From IMG/VR virus record IMGVR_UViG_3300046450_000984, positions 1 to 32,788 of that record: a stretch of DNA of 32,788 nt. One strand, given 5' to 3'. The DNA is from a virus. A program made the translations under genes and the position numbers. The number at the start of each line of letters is the position of its first letter. Position 1 is the stretch's first letter. Positions 23,866-32,029 of this stretch are shown piece by piece. The notes beneath the pieces were generated by a model. That model was not told where the DNA came from and ran no database searches. It saw nothing but the letters and a program-made list of their open reading frames with translations.

Positions 23866-24165
23866 TCACACCTTCGGGATTGCAGCTTTTACAGCAGCGA
23901 TGTGGTTCTGGAAGGCAGTGATACCCTGCTCACCAATGATCTCTAACTGCTCCGTCACTGCGCCATACCCGCCGCCAGCGACATTGGCTTGGCGTTTCTC
24001 TAGCCATGTGGGGTCAGGGATAGGATCGGCAGCTTCCGGCGTGTTGCCTTCTTCGACCCACGCGTCGTATTCGATCCGATCACTGTTGGCAGGGTCGGGG
24101 GGGATGTTTGCACCGTCTTTGGTGCGAATGATTATGTCGTTGTCTGTAAGTTTGTAATCTGCCAT
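23866..24165 (-). CDS. Tail-fibre assembly chaperone-like protein, 99 aa
   Basis: From ATG 24165 with CGGAG upstream; an apparent longer frame to 24228 would run back into the fibre gene. The sequence has [19 protein letters not shown], a [19 protein letters not shown] segment, and a C-terminal helical [28 protein letters not shown]. The W..GN.P..AD ... QL.. ... K..IPK pattern is that of small phage tail-fibre assembly or chaperone proteins found directly after fibre genes. It starts 2 bases after the end of the fibre-like gene, as such proteins do. Confidence 0.75.
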   Translation of the reverse strand: MADYKLTDNDIIIRTKDGANIPPDPANSDRIEYDAWVEEGNTPEAADPIPDPTWLEKRQANVAGGGYGAVTEQLEIIGEQGITAFQNHIAAVKAAIPKV

Positions 24166-24166
24166 T

Positions 24167-26590
24167 TTACAACTCCGCTGTTGCAGACAACTGTCCGTTA
24201 TACTGAATAGGATAACCAATCGCACCACTAGCTAAACTGATTAGTTCAAAATCAACTATTAAAGCAGATGAAGTAAGATTTTGTGCTGTTCCAGTAGAAC
24301 TACCATCTACATTTGAAATGTAATAAGTATTGTTTGTACCACCAAAAGTTATAGTTGGAGCGGTTCTCATTGGCACAGGAAATGGGCTAGTTATGTGACC
24401 AGTAGTTGCGCCATACATACTCCCCCATGCCCCGCCGTTTCTCGAAGCATTTGTTGGATTGGATAAGTAATAATACCGCTGACACTTAGCTAACTGCGTT
24501 GCGTAGGGAATACGCTCAAACTCGGTCGCCACTGCCCCAACTTCTACCTGAATTTCAGTTAAGTAGAAATTATTTGCGGCGTTGTCTAAAATATTAACGC
24601 CACTGTTTATACCATAACACTCCGCTGCGACCCATGCGTCAGCCGGGTCAGTGAAAGATGAGCCAGCAATCAGCGGGAAGTATAGACCAAGACCAATGCC
24701 ATTTGTCGCACCAATCCATCCGCCCGCTGTGTCCATAGCCACAGTCATCGTTTTGTATTCCCAAGTGTCGGCTACGGAAACAGTGTAGGAAGCGGGGTAC
24801 GCCCTATTGTTCGCACCGTTTTTAACAATAACGCCATGTGTGCCCGTCTTGGGTGACTTGACCCAGAACGAAATAGTTATGGTTTTAGCTGCTGCTGTGC
24901 CAGCGGCCAAATGGGCTGAGTCGAACCCCTCTACATAGTAGTGAAAACCAGCAACGTCTCCTGCTGCTACTGAGGCATCGGCTGTAGTGCAATCAATCTT
25001 CATCGAAAAACCGATATGCCCCGCTGGCATATCAGAGTCCTGCGTCACGGTAACTGCCGCCGTTGTCCCAGAGATGAAGTATTTGTATCTGTCAAGGAGG
25101 TACACAGTGTTCGTAGGCGTTACGATACTAGTGCCACGCTGTGCAATCGCCATATCACCATTGATAACGAGGTTCCTGCCAGCAAAGTTATTGGCGGTGA
25201 TGTCGCCACTTGCGGTCAAAGTCGTCACACTCGCCGCAGCAGGACTGCCTCCACCCAATACACCGTCCAAGGTGCCGGTGAAGCCTGTAGCAACTGCCTC
25301 TTGCCCAACCAACCCGGCCAGAACATTCGTTGCATCTGTCACATCAGCGAGAGCTTCAATGCCGTTTAATTTAGTATGGTCAGCAGAGTCATATGCTTGA
25401 GTTGATGCTGCAACGTATCCCCACTCAGCCGCAGATATAGCTGCGGTTCCTATGTTGGCAAGCTGGGTTACTTCACCAGACGTTAGAGCCGCAACACCGT
25501 TTGCCAGTGCAGATGCTACGTTGGTTGCATCCGTTACGTCAGCAGACGCTTCAATACCCGCGAGCTTTGTTTCCTCTGCACTGGTGTATTGCGCCGTTGG
25601 CGAAGTGACGCCATTAATAGTGTCTGTCCATGTATTGGCCCAACGAACCCCGGTCGTCCCCAGGTCATCGACGGAATCCGTATCAGATACTACATTTCCA
25701 CCAGACGTAAGGCCAGCGAATTGCGGACTGTCGCCAGTCCCAACACCTATGGATGTCCGTAGCGTTGCACCGCTTTCGGCTACTGGGTCAGTTGTCCCAT
25801 CGCCAACAATCATCTCGCCATCAGCCAACACCGCCATAGCTGTAACTGCACCTGTTCCAGAGCCTAGCAATACGCCACCGTCCGTAAGAGTGGACACGCC
25901 TGTGCCACCGTCCGTTACAGGTACGTCAGTCCCACCAGCGCGGTAGGCAATGTTGCCTTCAATGTTTACATCGCCAGCACTTGCCCTAGTAATCGTAGTA
26001 TCTGTAGCGTGACCAAGTTCAATCCCAGTGAATTGTGGGCTATCCCCAGTGCCGACACCAATTGAAGTTCTGAGCGTTGCCCCGCTTTCAATGGCTGGAT
26101 CAGTGGTGCCGTCACCTACAACCATTTCTCCATCGGCCAATACAGCCAGAGCCGTGACAGCCCCCGTGCCGGAACCTAACAGTATCCCACCGTCAGTTAG
26201 CGTGGACGCGCCAGTACCACCGTCAGCAACGGCAAGGTCTGTGATACCACTGATACTGCCGCCAGTAATTGAAACACTGGAAGAAGCTTGAGTAGCAATA
26301 GAGCCTAGCCCCAAGTTGGTCCTGGCAGTAGCCGCATTGGTAGCACCAGTGCCACCCTTGGCAACAGCAACAGTGCCCAGGCTCATGGTTACATCGCCAG
26401 TGGCAGCGTCTACGCTAAGTGGGGAAGCGGCAGAAAGCGTGGATACGCCTGTGACAGTGGCGCGGAATGTAGAAGCCTGAACTTTTTTGGTGGTCGAGTC
26501 GCTAACGTCCACCATCACAATCAGGTCGTCATCGGCCATTGCAGCGGCGGTGAACTCTGTAAGTTCAGAAATTTTCTTGTTGGTAGCCAT
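24167..26590 (-). CDS. Large tail-fibre-like protein with internal repeats, 807 aa
   Basis: Starts [20 protein letters not shown], a fibre-type N-terminus that often joins the tail. A Gly/Thr-rich shaft follows with two copies of a long repeat ([22 protein letters not shown]...GDGTTDP), then two [16 protein letters not shown] repeats. The C-terminal third has [18 protein letters not shown] and a jelly-roll-like region ending in [26 protein letters not shown], which is seen in phage receptor-binding or carbohydrate-binding tail proteins. It probably mediates host recognition as a trimer. Its start has AAGG upstream and lies 5 bases after a 38-aa gene. Confidence 0.85.
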   Translation of the reverse strand: MATNKKISELTEFTAAAMADDDLIVMVDVSDSTTKKVQASTFRATVTGVSTLSAASPLSVDAATGDVTMSLGTVAVAKGGTGATNAATARTNLGLGSIATQASSSVSITGGSISGITDLAVADGGTGASTLTDGGILLGSGTGAVTALAVLADGEMVVGDGTTDPAIESGATLRTSIGVGTGDSPQFTGIELGHATDTTITRASAGDVNIEGNIAYRAGGTDVPVTDGGTGVSTLTDGGVLLGSGTGAVTAMAVLADGEMIVGDGTTDPVAESGATLRTSIGVGTGDSPQFAGLTSGGNVVSDTDSVDDLGTTGVRWANTWTDTINGVTSPTAQYTSAEETKLAGIEASADVTDATNVASALANGVAALTSGEVTQLANIGTAAISAAEWGYVAASTQAYDSADHTKLNGIEALADVTDATNVLAGLVGQEAVATGFTGTLDGVLGGGSPAAASVTTLTASGDITANNFAGRNLVINGDMAIAQRGTSIVTPTNTVYLLDRYKYFISGTTAAVTVTQDSDMPAGHIGFSMKIDCTTADASVAAGDVAGFHYYVEGFDSAHLAAGTAAAKTITISFWVKSPKTGTHGVIVKNGANNRAYPASYTVSVADTWEYKTMTVAMDTAGGWIGATNGIGLGLYFPLIAGSSFTDPADAWVAAECYGINSGVNILDNAANNFYLTEIQVEVGAVATEFERIPYATQLAKCQRYYYLSNPTNASRNGGAWGSMYGATTGHITSPFPVPMRTAPTITFGGTNNTYYISNVDGSSTGTAQNLTSSALIVDFELISLASGAIGYPIQYNGQLSATAEL
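25713..25920 (-). repeat. Copy B of the internal repeat of the fibre-like gene
   Basis: This stretch and 26025-26232 code for almost the same 69 residues, with a period of 312 bases (104 codons). I count 61 identical of 69 residues, but many codons differ in the third base. Confidence 0.8.
26025..26232 (-). repeat. Copy A of the internal repeat of the fibre-like gene
   Basis: Upstream copy of the 312-base-period repeat described for 25713-25920. Each copy starts from the DGGTG...TLTDGG element and ends in [13 protein letters not shown]. Confidence 0.8.
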
Positions 26591-26595
26591 TAGCC

Positions 26596-26712
26596 TTAAC
26601 CTTCCAACCAGTCAATAAATACATAAGTAGTACTAGAAGACGCAATAGCTGCTACCTTGTCGCCGTCATTAGCTCCTACTGAATAATCAGGCGTCCCCGT
26701 CTGGCGAGCCAT
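26596..26712 (-). CDS. Small hypothetical protein, 38 aa, truncated relative of the upstream protein
   Basis: Starts MARQTGTPDYSVGANDGDKV and ends FIDWLEG. It lies 3 bases after the stop of the 99-aa gene and 5 bases before the fibre gene. Its C-terminal half (NDGDKVAAIASSS...WLEG) aligns with the C-terminus of the 99-aa neighbour (TNGDKIASIGTAT...WLGG). It may be a remnant or a shortened duplicate with a shared beta motif. Function unknown. Confidence 0.6.
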   Translation of the reverse strand: MARQTGTPDYSVGANDGDKVAAIASSSTTYVFIDWLEG

Positions 26713-26715
26713 TTA

Positions 26716-27015
26716 TCAGCCTCCGAGCCAAGTGACATTCACTGTAGCCGTCCCTATAGAAGCAATCTTATCACCGTTGGTGCCGCCTGCGGAGCTAGCA
26801 GGAGTAACTACAAAGTAAGTTGAGTCTGCCGGTGCAATCAAAGCACCAGCTGCTGTAGCAGTCGGGTTTGTGCCTATAACAATGTTGACATTCGCAGAGG
26901 TTGCGATGCGAGCAACTGAGGCTCCAAAGGGGGCAGCGCCACTTTGAGCAGAGGTGCCTGAGGAGCTAAGGTTCTCGCTACTGATGATGCGGTAAAAGTT
27001 ATTCTGATAAGCCAT
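26716..27015 (-). CDS. Small hypothetical virion protein, 99 aa
   Basis: Begins MAYQNNFYRIISSENLSSSG and is Ala/Ser/Gly/Thr-rich with probable beta strands (VNIVIGTNPTATAAGALIAP, DSTYFVVTPA). It ends in GGTNGDKIASIGTATVNVTWLGG. AAGGA lies before the ATG and the portal stop is 10 bases upstream. The composition is typical of small head-decoration or tail proteins, but no specific family is recognised. A shorter relative follows directly downstream, so the pair may have arisen by duplication. Confidence 0.65.
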   Translation of the reverse strand: MAYQNNFYRIISSENLSSSGTSAQSGAAPFGASVARIATSANVNIVIGTNPTATAAGALIAPADSTYFVVTPASSAGGTNGDKIASIGTATVNVTWLGG

Positions 27016-27025
27016 TTTGTTTTCC

Positions 27026-29059
27026 TTATGCCTTTACGTTTTTGCCAGAGGCCATCTCATAGCCAAGTTCTACACCTTTAAGTTTTAGCTCTTCGCGCTT
27101 CAGGGCCATCGAGTGTTCTATTTCCAACCGTTCTAACTCAAGCTTAGATGCCTTAATCTCTAGCTCCTTAGCCTTGACCTGAGCGTTCATCTGAGAAGCC
27201 TGAGCTTCCATTAGCATAGCCTGGGACTGAGCCTGAGCCATCTGTTCAGCGGGAGTAGGCTGCGGAGGACCAGGAGGCGGAGGGGGAGTGATAAAACGGT
27301 CTACGTTTTTAATCCCCATCTCGTCGGCTATTTCTCGCATTAAGTTATAGACGTTATCCGGGTTGACAATCCCCTGCGTCTGCTGACCAACCTTCTCAAT
27401 CAGAGCAGCAAAGGTGGAAAGGTTCTGCGTACGAACATCCTGATCGCCGTAGCCTATGCCCACCTCGATATCCACATCCATGTCTTCGCGCCAGCTGGAA
27501 GGTTCAATCTCAAAATACTGGTTCTGCACTCGTACAATCTTCTTACGGTTTTCGTAACGCTGGATCAGGTTGTAAATCGACTTAAACATATTGCGAACAC
27601 CAGTGTCAGCAAAGATGCGAGCGATAAGTTCCAAGCGACCCTGAGCATTGCTCAACGCACCTGTGATAGCCCCAGCAGTAACATGGGACTTTAGAACATC
27701 CGCAGGAAGACCCTGAGTCGTAGCGTTTACCCCTGTACGACCTGCCTTGATTTTGTCCCAGTAATCCAGCATCTCAAAGCTATAGCTTGCCAGCGCCGGG
27801 GTCTGAATTGGCTGTAGCGCGTTGGCCGAGCGCGTCCTGACGATGCCACCAGGGCGATTAGTCAGCAGATCGTCGATATTGACCTGACCCTCGATAACCT
27901 GGAACCTACCGTTGTTTGCCAGATACATATTATCCAGCAAGTTACGAGTCAAGGTAGACCGGATAAGCTGCACATCCTCTACGGTCTCAGCCACTGACAG
28001 GCCGAAGAATTTGTGCGGAATGGGGATCGGGCAGATGGAGCTAAACGGAATGTAGTCGATAGGCTCTACGCTAAGAACTTCCTTACCGCTGGAAAGCACC
28101 TTGTGCAACACTGCTACACCAGTGTCCTCCATGTCGAGCTTAATGTACGACTCGTAAACCTGCACCTGAGTTTCAGCATCGCTGGCGGGCTGGCCTGGGT
28201 AAACGTCTGTGGCGTCGTAGGCGTGTCGCGCTACGTACTCCATGCTGGTCGTTATCTCATCAGCGCCAGAGACATATCCAGGAAGCTCCTCCACTATGTC
28301 GCGGTCAAAGCCCATGCTGATCAGGTCGCTCTTGGACTTGTGCGAGCGGTGGCAGATGAAGCGAGCGTCGTCCAGAGTCTTAGCACCCTTGTTAATCAGG
28401 AACTCTTCCGGCGGCACGTTTTCCAGAGTTACCTTGCCGTCGACAGTGGAGCGTAAAAAGGTGACATTGTGAAAACGCTCTTCAACTTCCTGCTCAACAA
28501 TCTGACCAGTCGTAGGATCAGGCACCTTCTGAATACGAATGTTCACTTCTTCCGAGTGTTCATCTATCTCAAGCTCAGGATCAGCCAGCAGAGAGTTAAA
28601 TTCGTTGTCGGTTAGGTTCTCGTAGCTCTCTGAGGTGGTCTTTTCCACCTCTTCCCAGTAGTGCTTGACCACGCCTACCTTCTGTAGCAGGGCGTCCAAG
28701 AAGAAGTTATACAGGACCTGGAAGCCATTATTCTGCTTGTAGAAGACATGATTGATGTACTTTGTAGCCTGTTCAGCTACAGCTTCGTCTTCAGGCCCCT
28801 CCGGTAGAAACTTAACTACTCGGTCACCCGCTGTGAAGATACGCATCAGCGACGGCATCATCCACATTAGGGTATCTTGAACATCGGTCACTACAACCTG
28901 AGAACGACCTTCTTCCTCGTTGCCAAACGGTTCGCCGTAGAAATACTCGATAGCCTTTTCGCGCTGAGAGCTAATCTCAGAATCCATGTACGTTGAGCTT
29001 CCGTTGACTTCCATGTCAACTAGCGCAGCAATCTCTGTATCGGAAAGCTTTTTTGTCAT
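27026..29059 (-). CDS. Portal protein (P22-like), 677 aa
   Basis: A long protein with the typical portal order: an N-terminal region with SQREKAIEYFYGEPFGNEEEGR, VVTDVQDTLMWMMPSLMRIF, a central PPEEFLINKGAKTLDDARF, the clip/stem region with RSTLTRNLLDNMYLANNGRF and GRTGVNATTQGLPADVLKSH, then IARIFADTGVRNMFKSIYNL. The C-terminus is Pro-rich (PPPPPGPPQPTP) and then a long coiled coil of Ala, Glu, Lys and Met (about 610-665), resembling the barrel of P22-type portals. It forms the dodecamer through which DNA is packaged. It lies directly after TerL (25-base gap). Confidence 0.92.
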   Translation of the reverse strand: MTKKLSDTEIAALVDMEVNGSSTYMDSEISSQREKAIEYFYGEPFGNEEEGRSQVVVTDVQDTLMWMMPSLMRIFTAGDRVVKFLPEGPEDEAVAEQATKYINHVFYKQNNGFQVLYNFFLDALLQKVGVVKHYWEEVEKTTSESYENLTDNEFNSLLADPELEIDEHSEEVNIRIQKVPDPTTGQIVEQEVEERFHNVTFLRSTVDGKVTLENVPPEEFLINKGAKTLDDARFICHRSHKSKSDLISMGFDRDIVEELPGYVSGADEITTSMEYVARHAYDATDVYPGQPASDAETQVQVYESYIKLDMEDTGVAVLHKVLSSGKEVLSVEPIDYIPFSSICPIPIPHKFFGLSVAETVEDVQLIRSTLTRNLLDNMYLANNGRFQVIEGQVNIDDLLTNRPGGIVRTRSANALQPIQTPALASYSFEMLDYWDKIKAGRTGVNATTQGLPADVLKSHVTAGAITGALSNAQGRLELIARIFADTGVRNMFKSIYNLIQRYENRKKIVRVQNQYFEIEPSSWREDMDVDIEVGIGYGDQDVRTQNLSTFAALIEKVGQQTQGIVNPDNVYNLMREIADEMGIKNVDRFITPPPPPGPPQPTPAEQMAQAQSQAMLMEAQASQMNAQVKAKELEIKASKLELERLEIEHSMALKREELKLKGVELGYEMASGKNVKA

Positions 29060-29084
29060 TTACTTTTCCGTTTCTTCGCTACCA

Positions 29085-30530
29085 TCAGACAATTCCCTTG
29101 CTGGCGTATTCTATTTTGGAATCAAAATTGTATTTTCTAAATACCGCTTGGTTTCTCATCCGCTCTCCGTAGCGTTCTACAGAGAGAGCAGCGTAGCGCA
29201 TGGCGCTTAAAAGATCGTCTTTGACTGGCACCACCCGTCCATTTTTTCGATGGTAGAGACGCAGCTCCTCAAGAGTTTCAACACATGAGTTAAAAATTTG
29301 GAGGCGACCAGTTTCAAAGCGTTGCAGAAGGATGCTAATCCCTGCTTCAATTGAGTTATTACCATGAGTTTCCCCGTCAGCTGGTGGGTTAGAAAAATGC
29401 TGAGCCAGCATATAAACGCTCAGGTCTCTGTACTGCTGCGCCAGCTGTACCCCTGAGCCTTTATCATGTTGCAGCCCGTCGTGTGGGAAAGCTACAGGAA
29501 TGCCAGGAGTTCTAGCATTAATAACCGCCGCGTGAGTTAAAGGAGTTTCCTTGTTACGTCGGTATTCGTCGTAAATATATATAATATCGTTGTCAGGATC
29601 GTAAGCTGCCCAAGATACCGCAGTTGGGTGGTCATAACCAAAGTCGATAGCCGCCAGCCTGGGAAAATGCTCAGATAGTTTGAACTCTTCGCAAGTCACA
29701 TTCTCTTCTGAGACAGGGTAGACCAATCCTGAACCAAAGACTGGAATACCTCTGGAACGCATATCACGCTCTGCTGGGCTATATACTGCCAGCAGCTGCT
29801 CCTTGGTCTTGGCATTTAGATGCTCTACATCGTCCCAAGTAGCAGTAACCAGAGCCTGGCCCGGTTTCAGCTCGTTCATAAATAAGCTAACTACCGAAGT
29901 CATCCCCTTTTCAGGGGTAAAGGTCATGTAAACTACACCATCTGTATCAGCTGTTCGGGTAATGCACTGAGAGAAAATCTCAGGCTTCGGCTCTTCATCC
30001 AACCAGACAACATCTACCGCTTCACCCATAAACTTCTCAAATCCCTGCTCATAGGCTTTAAAGCTTATCTGCGAGTTTTTACCAGACTTGTGCCTGACAA
30101 GCGCGGCACTAAAAGCGTTGGGAACACCTGGTTTACGCACCGTGTCCACTATACAGTCTAGCGGGATGGCCCCGGTCCCTTTCTGACTAGGGTCCTGCGG
30201 AGGGCCGAAAAGTTCTTTTTGAATAATATCTCTGGTAGTGTCGTTAGACTCACCAGCTACCCATACTCTGACCGGACGATCAAATCTACGCCCTTTCCAC
30301 CAATCAGGATACTCCCCGGTCATGTGGTAAGCGGTCTCTGCCGCTCCACAATAGGTCTTACCGACTCGGTTAGCAGCCATCAAAATACGCTGGGGACAGT
30401 CCTCCCCCTCCTGGTGAAACTTCACCTGATACGGATAGGGAGCGTACTGCTTAATTCGATTGGTCTTAACCCGTCGCTGCTTCTCTTTAAGAAGTTCTAG
30501 CGCCTTAGCTTGATTGTTTGGGGTTGGCAA
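29085..30530 (-). CDS. Terminase large subunit
   Basis: The 481-residue ATPase and nuclease packages DNA into heads. Visible motifs are the Walker A-like MAANRVGKT (Lys58), Walker B VVWLDEEPKPE, a coupling-motif region near YMTFTPEKG, and the RNase H-like nuclease with AAIDFGYDHPTAV and the C-terminal KDDLLSAMRYAAL. The reading frame starts at TTG 30530 within the terS gene, with a weak GTGG upstream; no in-frame ATG occurs before the ATPase motif. The 26-base overlap with TerS suggests translational coupling. Confidence 0.95.
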   Translation of the reverse strand: MPTPNNQAKALELLKEKQRRVKTNRIKQYAPYPYQVKFHQEGEDCPQRILMAANRVGKTYCGAAETAYHMTGEYPDWWKGRRFDRPVRVWVAGESNDTTRDIIQKELFGPPQDPSQKGTGAIPLDCIVDTVRKPGVPNAFSAALVRHKSGKNSQISFKAYEQGFEKFMGEAVDVVWLDEEPKPEIFSQCITRTADTDGVVYMTFTPEKGMTSVVSLFMNELKPGQALVTATWDDVEHLNAKTKEQLLAVYSPAERDMRSRGIPVFGSGLVYPVSEENVTCEEFKLSEHFPRLAAIDFGYDHPTAVSWAAYDPDNDIIYIYDEYRRNKETPLTHAAVINARTPGIPVAFPHDGLQHDKGSGVQLAQQYRDLSVYMLAQHFSNPPADGETHGNNSIEAGISILLQRFETGRLQIFNSCVETLEELRLYHRKNGRVVPVKDDLLSAMRYAALSVERYGERMRNQAVFRKYNFDSKIEYASKGIV

Positions 30531-30966
30531 ATTTTACCACTTTCTCGTCTTTGAGAAGCTCGTGCAACTGCTTTTCCAGCTCTGCGTCAGTTAGGTCTGT
30601 AGCATCCTTAATGACCCGCTCCTGCCGCTGTACAGCGTCGTAGCCAGCCCTAGATAGGATATCTCTGGCGGCATTCAACCGTACATTCTCTGATTCAGCC
30701 GTCTGCATGAGCTGTTCGAGTACATTGAGAGCCAAGGTTGCAGTCTCGGAGACCCTATCCTTAATCCGATTCTCAATGTGCAGCCAGAGGTGCCGCTGTA
30801 GCCTGAGTGCCCTAGGACCAGCCTTAGTCTTAGAGTATCCAGCTTTGATAAAGGCGTCTTGAGCCGACAACTTGCCGTCTACAAGAGCATCTATAAAACC
30901 CTCTTCCAGTGCCGTAAGCTCTTTGTCTACGGGCTTAGGATTTCTATAGTCTACAAAATTGCTCAA
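30505..30966 (-). CDS. Terminase small subunit
   Basis: The 153-residue protein has an N-terminal helix-turn-helix-like region (LTALEEGFIDALVDGKLSAQ then AFIKAGYSKTKAGPRALRLQ), a central oligomerisation helix (SETATLALNVLEQLMQTAE), and a charged C-terminus that ends in LLKDEKVVKFANPKQSS. This is the usual layout of phage TerS, which recognises the packaging site and activates TerL. It starts with TTG (no useful ATG exists), with GGAG at a 7-9 base spacing. It is the first gene of the leftward operon; its start is about 55 bases downstream of the predicted transcription start. Confidence 0.88.
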   Translation of the reverse strand: MSNFVDYRNPKPVDKELTALEEGFIDALVDGKLSAQDAFIKAGYSKTKAGPRALRLQRHLWLHIENRIKDRVSETATLALNVLEQLMQTAESENVRLNAARDILSRAGYDAVQRQERVIKDATDLTDAELEKQLHELLKDEKVVKFANPKQSS

Positions 30967-31028
30967 TGTGTACGCTCCACAGAAGATATGGGATGCAGTC
31001 CCCGGGGGGGAGATAACCTCTTACTATA

Positions 31029-31057
31029 AGTATAAGGGGAAAACTATGGTGTGTCAA
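31029..31057 (-). promoter_or_regulatory. Consensus sigma70-type promoter for the virion unit
   Basis: On the minus strand TTGACA (31057-31052) is followed by a 17-base spacer and TATACT (31034-31029). This is a perfect -35 and a -10 with one mismatch at ideal spacing. Transcription would begin near 31022 and run into terS. A CAATGGTG repeat (31055-31062) overlaps the -35 box. Confidence 0.85.
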
Positions 31058-31088
31058 TGGTGAATATTGGTTATTTTCAATTTTCCCC
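31036..31088. repeat. Inverted repeat spanning the leftward promoter
   Basis: GGGGAAAA (31036-31043, inside the promoter spacer) is the exact reverse complement of TTTTCCCC at 31081-31088. A dimeric factor or a cruciform could link the two sides of the -35 box. Confidence 0.5.
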
Positions 31089-31203
31089 CAGAATGGAGCC
31101 AAAGGACATAATACCTCTTAAAATGCGCGGGGGGGTTCAGCGATTTCATTAGAAAGCTAACTAATCAACATTGATCAACATTGTCAACCAATCGAAGGCA
31201 ACG

Positions 31204-31298
31204 CAATGGTGCAACAACCCTGACCAATGGTGGCTCCTTGGCCACAGTGTTGCACAATTGTCCCAATGGTGTGGCAGGGCAATGGTGTGGCAATGGTG
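31204..31298 (+). repeat. Cluster of CAATGGTG repeats
   Basis: Five copies of CAATGGTG in the same direction lie at 31204, 31225, 31264, 31280 and 31291, with a sixth at 31055 over the -35 box of the leftward promoter. A seventh occurs in the GP88-like gene at 32449. They may be binding sites for a regulator or replication-initiation protein. Confidence 0.75.
31209..31255. repeat. Nested inverted repeats within the control region
   Basis: GTGCAACA (31209-31216) matches TGTTGCAC (31248-31255) in inverted form. Inside it GTGGC (31230-31234) matches GCCAC (31241-31245). The pair can form a large cruciform or RNA hairpin in the CAATGGTG cluster. Confidence 0.6.
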
Positions 31299-31552
31299 TT
31301 GCTATGTTGAAAATATCTAGGAGAGAGGGAGAGAGTGCGAAAGGGATATATAAAGATATCCTTATGCATTGATATATATAAACGGTACTATGTTACCGCA
31401 TAGCCCTAAAAGGGCCAGAAGGGCACCCTGTAGCGCCTCCATGCTTAGCATAGGTGACCATACCGGGCACCCTATAGATGGCCCCTGTAGCGCGTCCCTA
31501 GGGCCTGGGACAGACCAAGAACAAACTAAGGCAGAATAAATCACAATGTCGT

Positions 31553-31597
31553 CTTAATTGTGCCACAATTGCTCGATAGAGTATCACTATTGAAACA
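31553..31597 (+). promoter_or_regulatory. 45-bp palindromic element, copy 1
   Basis: Contains the perfect palindrome AATTGTG-C-CACAATT (31556-31570), then TTGCTCGATAGAGTATCA and TATTGAAAC. It is followed 25 bases on by ATG 31623. Copy 2 at 32673-32717 differs at only a few positions. TTGTGC with TATCAC 18 bases on could be a weak promoter overlapped by an operator. Confidence 0.7.
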
Positions 31598-31622
31598 ACA
31601 CACAACACAAGGAACCAAGCTT

Positions 31623-31820
31623 ATGACCATGCTTTACAACGTCACATATACCCAGCACCTTAACATGGCTGGCGGGTCTCGTACGTATGAGCAAGATGCG
31701 GGCGATTTTTACACACGGGAAGAGGCGGACAAAGTGGCCGCCGCGTGTGGAGGTACTGTCACCGAATGGCAAGCAACCCCAGAAGCCCTCTCCCAGCTGT
31801 ATGAAGAAGGTACGCTTTGA
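31623..31820 (+). CDS. Small hypothetical early protein, 65 aa
   Basis: From ATG 31623, preceded by AAGGAACC. It begins MTMLYNVTYTQHLNMAGGSR and carries TYEQDAGDFYTREEADKVAAACGGTVTEWQATPEAL, a small alpha/beta layout. It is the first gene of the rightward unit after the control region and lies just downstream of the palindromic element. No family is recognised. Early phage genes of this size often modify the host, but nothing in the sequence shows that here. Confidence 0.65.
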   Translation: MTMLYNVTYTQHLNMAGGSRTYEQDAGDFYTREEADKVAAACGGTVTEWQATPEALSQLYEEGTL

Positions 31821-31850
31821 ACCAACACACCGACACAAGGGACCAAAACC

Positions 31851-32006
31851 ATGAATTATGAGACCGCAATGTACGCTAAAATATCTCAAGCGGAAGCACG
31901 CCAAGAAATAGAAGAGCATGACTGCTTATGGGCCGATTTCATAACCGATCACGGTGATCGTCCAACGTACCTAGGGGCGGAAATCTTGCATTGGCTTAAT
32001 TACTGA
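31851..32006 (+). CDS. Small hypothetical early protein, 51 aa
   Basis: A 51-residue frame, MNYETAMYAKISQAEARQEI through LGAEILHWLNY, with AAGGGACC before the ATG as in the neighbouring early genes (the leaders of this and the next gene share the AGGGACC-A sequence). It is acidic and probably helical with W residues near the end. No family recognised. The shared leader and position support a real gene. Confidence 0.62.
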   Translation: MNYETAMYAKISQAEARQEIEEHDCLWADFITDHGDRPTYLGAEILHWLNY

Positions 32007-32029
32007 AAATAAACAGAAGGGACCATAAA

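Larger units (their letters stand above)
30967..31622. other. Divergent control region without genes
   Basis: The only large non-coding stretch in the window. It separates the leftward virion unit from the rightward early unit. It contains a consensus leftward promoter, CAATGGTG repeats, two nested inverted repeats, a 10-base direct repeat (ATCAACATTG, 31163-31182 region), AT-rich DNA near 31340-31392, a GGGCACCCT repeat pair (31421 and 31465), and the 45-base palindromic element just before the first early gene. It may hold the replication origin as well as promoters; this is inference. No credible gene is seen in it. Confidence 0.8.

Noticed and set aside
25452-25946. Long open frame opposite the fibre gene
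   Set aside because: It is the antisense frame of the fibre gene's biased Gly/Thr/Ala codons; its protein merely repeats the reverse of the repeats.
30996-31012. C-then-G run (CCCCGGGGGGG) as a terminator before terS
   Set aside because: It lies inside the 5' leader of terS and has no proper loop or T tract, so it would block the unit it belongs to.
31181-31372. Possible 63-aa rightward gene starting at TTG in the control region
   Set aside because: The frame lies wholly in the repeat-rich control DNA, lacks a ribosome site, and its product is low in complexity because it translates the CAATGGTG repeats.
31494-31511. Inverted repeat GTCCC/GGGAC as a rightward terminator
   Set aside because: No T tract follows and it would end transcription before the early genes; kept only as a possible minor structure.
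31362-31544. Possible 60-aa leftward gene in the control region
   Set aside because: Starts in AT-rich DNA with no ribosome site, crosses the GGGCACCCT repeats, and shows no family features.
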